Positions 4,750-7,236 of a stretch of DNA of 7,236 nt are shown here, piece after piece. The DNA is taken from positions 1 through 7,236 of the forward strand of contig JAMBLL010000122.1 of the NCBI GenBank assembly GCA_023336765.1. The letters run 5' to 3'. Source of the DNA: Actinomycetes bacterium. Lineage in GTDB: Bacteria; Actinomycetota; Acidimicrobiia; Spongiisociales; UBA5794. Each line of letters starts with the position of its first letter. The stretch's first letter is position 1. The notes beneath the pieces were generated by a model, which had not been told where the DNA came from, made no database searches, and worked only from the letters and a program-made list of their open reading frames with translations. Both the position numbers and the translations under genes were made by a program.

Positions 4750-7236
4750 ATGAAGTCAGGTCGCTCGTTTTCGATTCTCGTATCCTTTGCGCTGCTCGCA
4801 TCAGCCCTTGTCATCGTGTCGGCCCCCGCTGGCGCGGATCACACCGCTGATCCCGGTTCAGTCACGATCGCAGGCTCGCTGCAAGATGAGTTGGGTTGTA
4901 GCGGTGACTGGCAGCCAGACTGTGCCGACACATACATCGCCTACGACTCTGAGGATGATGTCTGGCAAGGCACATTGACGATTCCGGCCGGAACCTTCGA
5001 ATACAAGGCCGCTCTCAATAACTCATGGGACGAGGCCTACGGCTCTGGTGGAGACAACATCGTACTCGACCTGGCGGCTGGCACCGATGTCAAGTTCTAC
5101 TACGACCACAAGAGTCACTGGATCACAGACGATGTCAACTCTGTGATTGCCACGGCAGCTGGAGACTTCCAGTCTGAGCTTGGTTGTCCTGGTGACTGGC
5201 AGCCGGACTGTCTCCGTTCCTGGTTACAGGATCTCGACGGTGACGGCATCTACGAATTCGAGACCGGTGACATCCCCACGGGCGCCTACGAGTTCAAGGT
5301 CGCACTTGATGAGGCGTGGGACGTAGCTCACCCGGCGACCAACGTTCCGTTCACCGTCGCGACCGCTGGTGAGATCGTCACTATTAGCTACGACACAGCT
5401 ACAGGCGACGTCACGGTCACCGTCGAAGCGCCTCCTCCGCCCGGTCCAGCTTCTGTGACGATCGCCGGATCACTGCAGGACGAACTCGGCTGTCCCGGTG
5501 ACTGGCAGCCAGACTGTGCGAGCACGCACCTGGTATACGACTTTGACGACGATGTATGGCAAGGTGTGTTCACCCTCCCAGCAGGCAGCTTCGAATACAA
5601 GGCCGCACTGGAAGATTCCTGGGACGAGAACTACGGTGCAGGAGCAGTACGCGACGGCGCGAACATCGGTCTCGACACAGGCTCGGGCGGTGATGTCAAG
5701 TTCTACTACGACCACAAGAGCCATTGGGTCACCGACAACGTCAACTCTGTGATCGCGACCGCCGTGGGCAGTTTCCAGGCAGGCCTGGGGTGCCCGGGTG
5801 ACTGGCAGCCAGAATGCCTCCGCTCATGGATGCAGGACATCGACGATGACGGTATCTACGTGTTCGCCACCGACGAGATCCCTGCGGGCAGCTATGAGGG
5901 CAAGGTAGCCCTTGACGAGGGCTGGGCCACGGCCCACCCGGCATCCAACCTCCCTTTCACCGTTGAAGCTGATGGTGACATTGTGACCTTCAGCTACGAC
6001 TCAGGTACCGACGACGTAACGATCGACGTTGGCTCCAGTGGTCTCGAACCCGGAGATGAACTCCTCGTGCGTGCACCGCTACGCACATCCGCAGCGGACG
6101 ACACGATGTACTTCGTCATGCCGGATCGCTTCATCAATGGCGATCCGAGCAACGACGCCGGCGGGGATCTCTCCGGAGACCCACTCGTCAACGGCCTCCT
6201 TCCCACGGACAAGGGGTACTTCCACGGTGGGGACATCGCAGGCCTCGAGGCGAATCTTGACTACCTCAACTCGCTCGGCGTAACTGCCATCTGGATGACA
6301 CCGCAGTTCACCAACAACGCCGTCCAGGGCGACGGGACGATCGCAGGATCCACCGCTGGTTACCACGGCTACTGGCAGATCGACTACAACGAGATCGACC
6401 CCCACTTCGGAACGAACGCAGAGATGAACTCCCTGGTCACCTCGGCCCACGCGCTTGGCATCAAGGTGTTCTTCGACATCGTTGCGAACCACACCGGAGA
6501 TGTTGTGTCCTACGAAGAGGGTGTGTTCACGTATCGCGACAAGGACGACTACCCGTACACCGACGCAACCGGCGTCGAGTTCGACGACAGGGACTACGCG
6601 GGCACAGGCACCTTCCCTGATCTCGATGCGGCCACCAGCTTCCCCTACACACCGACATTCATCGATCCGGGTGACGACACCGCGAAGGCTCCAGCATGGT
6701 TGAACGACCCGATCTACTACCACAACCGGGGTAACTCCACGTTCACCGGTGAGAACTCGCTCTACGGGGATTTCTTCGGACTTGACGACCTCTTCACCGA
6801 GCATCCCGTCGTCCAGGACGGCTTGATCGACATCTTCAAGGGAATGATCACGGACTTCGACATCGACGGGTTCCGGGTCGACACGGTCAAACACGTGAAC
6901 GATGAGTTCTGGGAAGTGTTCGTACCTGAGATCGAATCCCATGCGTCGAGTCTGGGCAAGCCGGACTTCTCCGTCTTCGGTGAGGTCTTCAGCTCTGATC
7001 CGGCGTTCGCTTCGAGGTACACGACCGAGCTCGACTTTCCGGCCATCCTCGACTTCGGGTTCGCTGAAGCATCGCGGAACTTCGCAGCGAGCAGTGCAGC
7101 GACCGACCAACTGCGTGACCGCTTCGCAGATGATGACTACTTCACCGACGAGAACAGCAACGCATCGTTCATGCCCAAGTTCACAGGCAATCATGACGTC
7201 GGTCGCATCGGGTACTTCATAGACATCGCCAACCCA
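4750..7236 (+). CDS. Secreted GH13 alpha-amylase/pullulanase-type enzyme with four X25 modules, 3' end outside the window
   Basis: An open frame of 829 codons with no stop before the window ends. Seen: a signal peptide (1-29; KSGR, hydrophobic core, cleavage after APAGA); module pair one (37-225); a Pro-rich linker (228-233); module pair two (235-427); then a GH13 barrel from about residue 454. Each of the four modules carries GDWQP between two cysteines (Cys50/58, 146/154, 248/256, 348/356), probable disulfides. The second module of each pair has a DxDxDG-like loop (161-166, 363-368) that may bind calcium. The modules match the X25 type found in bacterial pullulanases. GH13 motifs: DRFINGDPSND (459-469), GYHGYW (537-542), DIVANH (576-581), GFRVDTVKH with nucleophile Asp711, FGEV with acid/base Glu745, and TGNHD with Asp816. 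The triad is complete. It should hydrolyse alpha-glucans such as starch outside the cell; alpha-1,4 versus alpha-1,6 specificity cannot be decided here. Confidence 0.93.
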   Translation, partial: MKSGRSFSILVSFALLASALVIVSAPAGADHTADPGSVTIAGSLQDELGCSGDWQPDCADTYIAYDSEDDVWQGTLTIPAGTFEYKAALNNSWDEAYGSGGDNIVLDLAAGTDVKFYYDHKSHWITDDVNSVIATAAGDFQSELGCPGDWQPDCLRSWLQDLDGDGIYEFETGDIPTGAYEFKVALDEAWDVAHPATNVPFTVATAGEIVTISYDTATGDVTVTVEAPPPPGPASVTIAGSLQDELGCPGDWQPDCASTHLVYDFDDDVWQGVFTLPAGSFEYKAALEDSWDENYGAGAVRDGANIGLDTGSGGDVKFYYDHKSHWVTDNVNSVIATAVGSFQAGLGCPGDWQPECLRSWMQDIDDDGIYVFATDEIPAGSYEGKVALDEGWATAHPASNLPFTVEADGDIVTFSYDSGTDDVTIDVGSSGLEPGDELLVRAPLRTSAADDTMYFVMPDRFINGDPSNDAGGDLSGDPLVNGLLPTDKGYFHGGDIAGLEANLDYLNSLGVTAIWMTPQFTNNAVQGDGTIAGSTAGYHGYWQIDYNEIDPHFGTNAEMNSLVTSAHALGIKVFFDIVANHTGDVVSYEEGVFTYRDKDDYPYTDATGVEFDDRDYAGTGTFPDLDAATSFPYTPTFIDPGDDTAKAPAWLNDPIYYHNRGNSTFTGENSLYGDFFGLDDLFTEHPVVQDGLIDIFKGMITDFDIDGFRVDTVKHVNDEFWEVFVPEIESHASSLGKPDFSVFGEVFSSDPAFASRYTTELDFPAILDFGFAEASRNFAASSAATDQLRDRFADDDYFTDENSNASFMPKFTGNHDVGRIGYFIDIANP
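4858..5424 (+). repeat. X25 module pair, copy 1 (A1-B1)
   Basis: First copy of a 189-residue duplicated unit inside the amylase gene. The A half (residues 37 to about 134) contains VTIAGSLQDELGC, FEYKAAL and KFYYDHKSHW; the B half (about 135-225) contains ELGCPGDWQPDC, the DLDGDG loop and YEFKVALDEAW. Both halves share the GDWQP core, so an ancient A/B duplication precedes the later duplication of the pair. Confidence 0.85.
5452..6030 (+). repeat. X25 module pair, copy 2 (A2-B2)
   Basis: Second copy, 193 residues, offset from copy 1 by 594 bp at the start and 606 bp after a four-residue insertion near residues 298-303. About three quarters of residues match copy 1 by eye. A 29-base stretch is identical (5086-5114 and 5692-5720), encoding the DVKFYYDHK segment; elsewhere many differences are at third codon positions, as expected for an older duplication kept under selection. 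Confidence 0.85.

Noticed and set aside
5230..5247. DLDGDG loop as a cellulosome dockerin signature
   Set aside because: Only one such loop occurs per B module, without the paired dockerin helices, and it is embedded in an X25-type fold.
4858..6030. Possible CRISPR or non-coding tandem repeat
   Set aside because: The repeats are two long coding units of a protein with mostly silent differences, not short repeats with unique spacers.
6079..7194. Long minus-strand open frame of 371 codons
   Set aside because: It lies wholly within the GH13 gene and its translation is Val/Arg/Glu-rich without domain signatures. It is a codon-bias shadow.

Overview
The window looks like a piece of an actinobacterial chromosome. 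It is moderately GC-rich, uses GTG starts often, has a ClpX and ClpP that read like the mycobacterial proteins (the ClpP resembles ClpP2 around its active serine), and a trigger factor with a long acidic C-terminal tail. A deep-branching or environmental actinobacterium, for example near Acidimicrobiia, is my guess. The sequence alone does not fix the class, and Chloroflexota is a less likely alternative.

Positions 1-76 hold a tRNA-His gene (anticodon GTG, discriminator C73, encoded CCA) whose first bases lie just left of the window. It is followed by a tightly packed plus-strand protein quality-control operon: tig (trigger factor, 142-1572), clpP (1569-2177, ATGA overlap with tig) and clpX (2190-3464). 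Trigger factor meets nascent chains at the ribosome; ClpX unfolds marked proteins and feeds them to the ClpP peptidase. A fourth gene 15 bp downstream (3480-4142) encodes a small P-loop kinase-like protein and is probably cotranscribed. Its substrate is not recognisable.

A minus-strand gene (4149-4556) for a 135-residue uncharacterised Cys/His-containing protein converges on the kinase gene with only six bases between stops. The 193-bp gap 4557-4749 is divergent. It holds the minus gene's ribosome binding site, weak promoter-like hexamers, and two perfect inverted repeats, one of 8 bp arms ending just before the ribosome binding site of the next gene.

From 4750 to the right edge runs one open frame of 829 codons without a stop. 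It encodes a secreted starch-active enzyme: a signal peptide, four pullulanase-type X25 modules in A-B-A-B order (a duplicated pair), then a GH13 alpha-amylase-family catalytic domain with all three catalytic carboxylates present. It is cut off by the window end. This extracellular alpha-glucan gene is functionally unrelated to the Clp operon. I saw no CRISPR array, insertion sequence, prophage gene or convincing rho-independent terminator.
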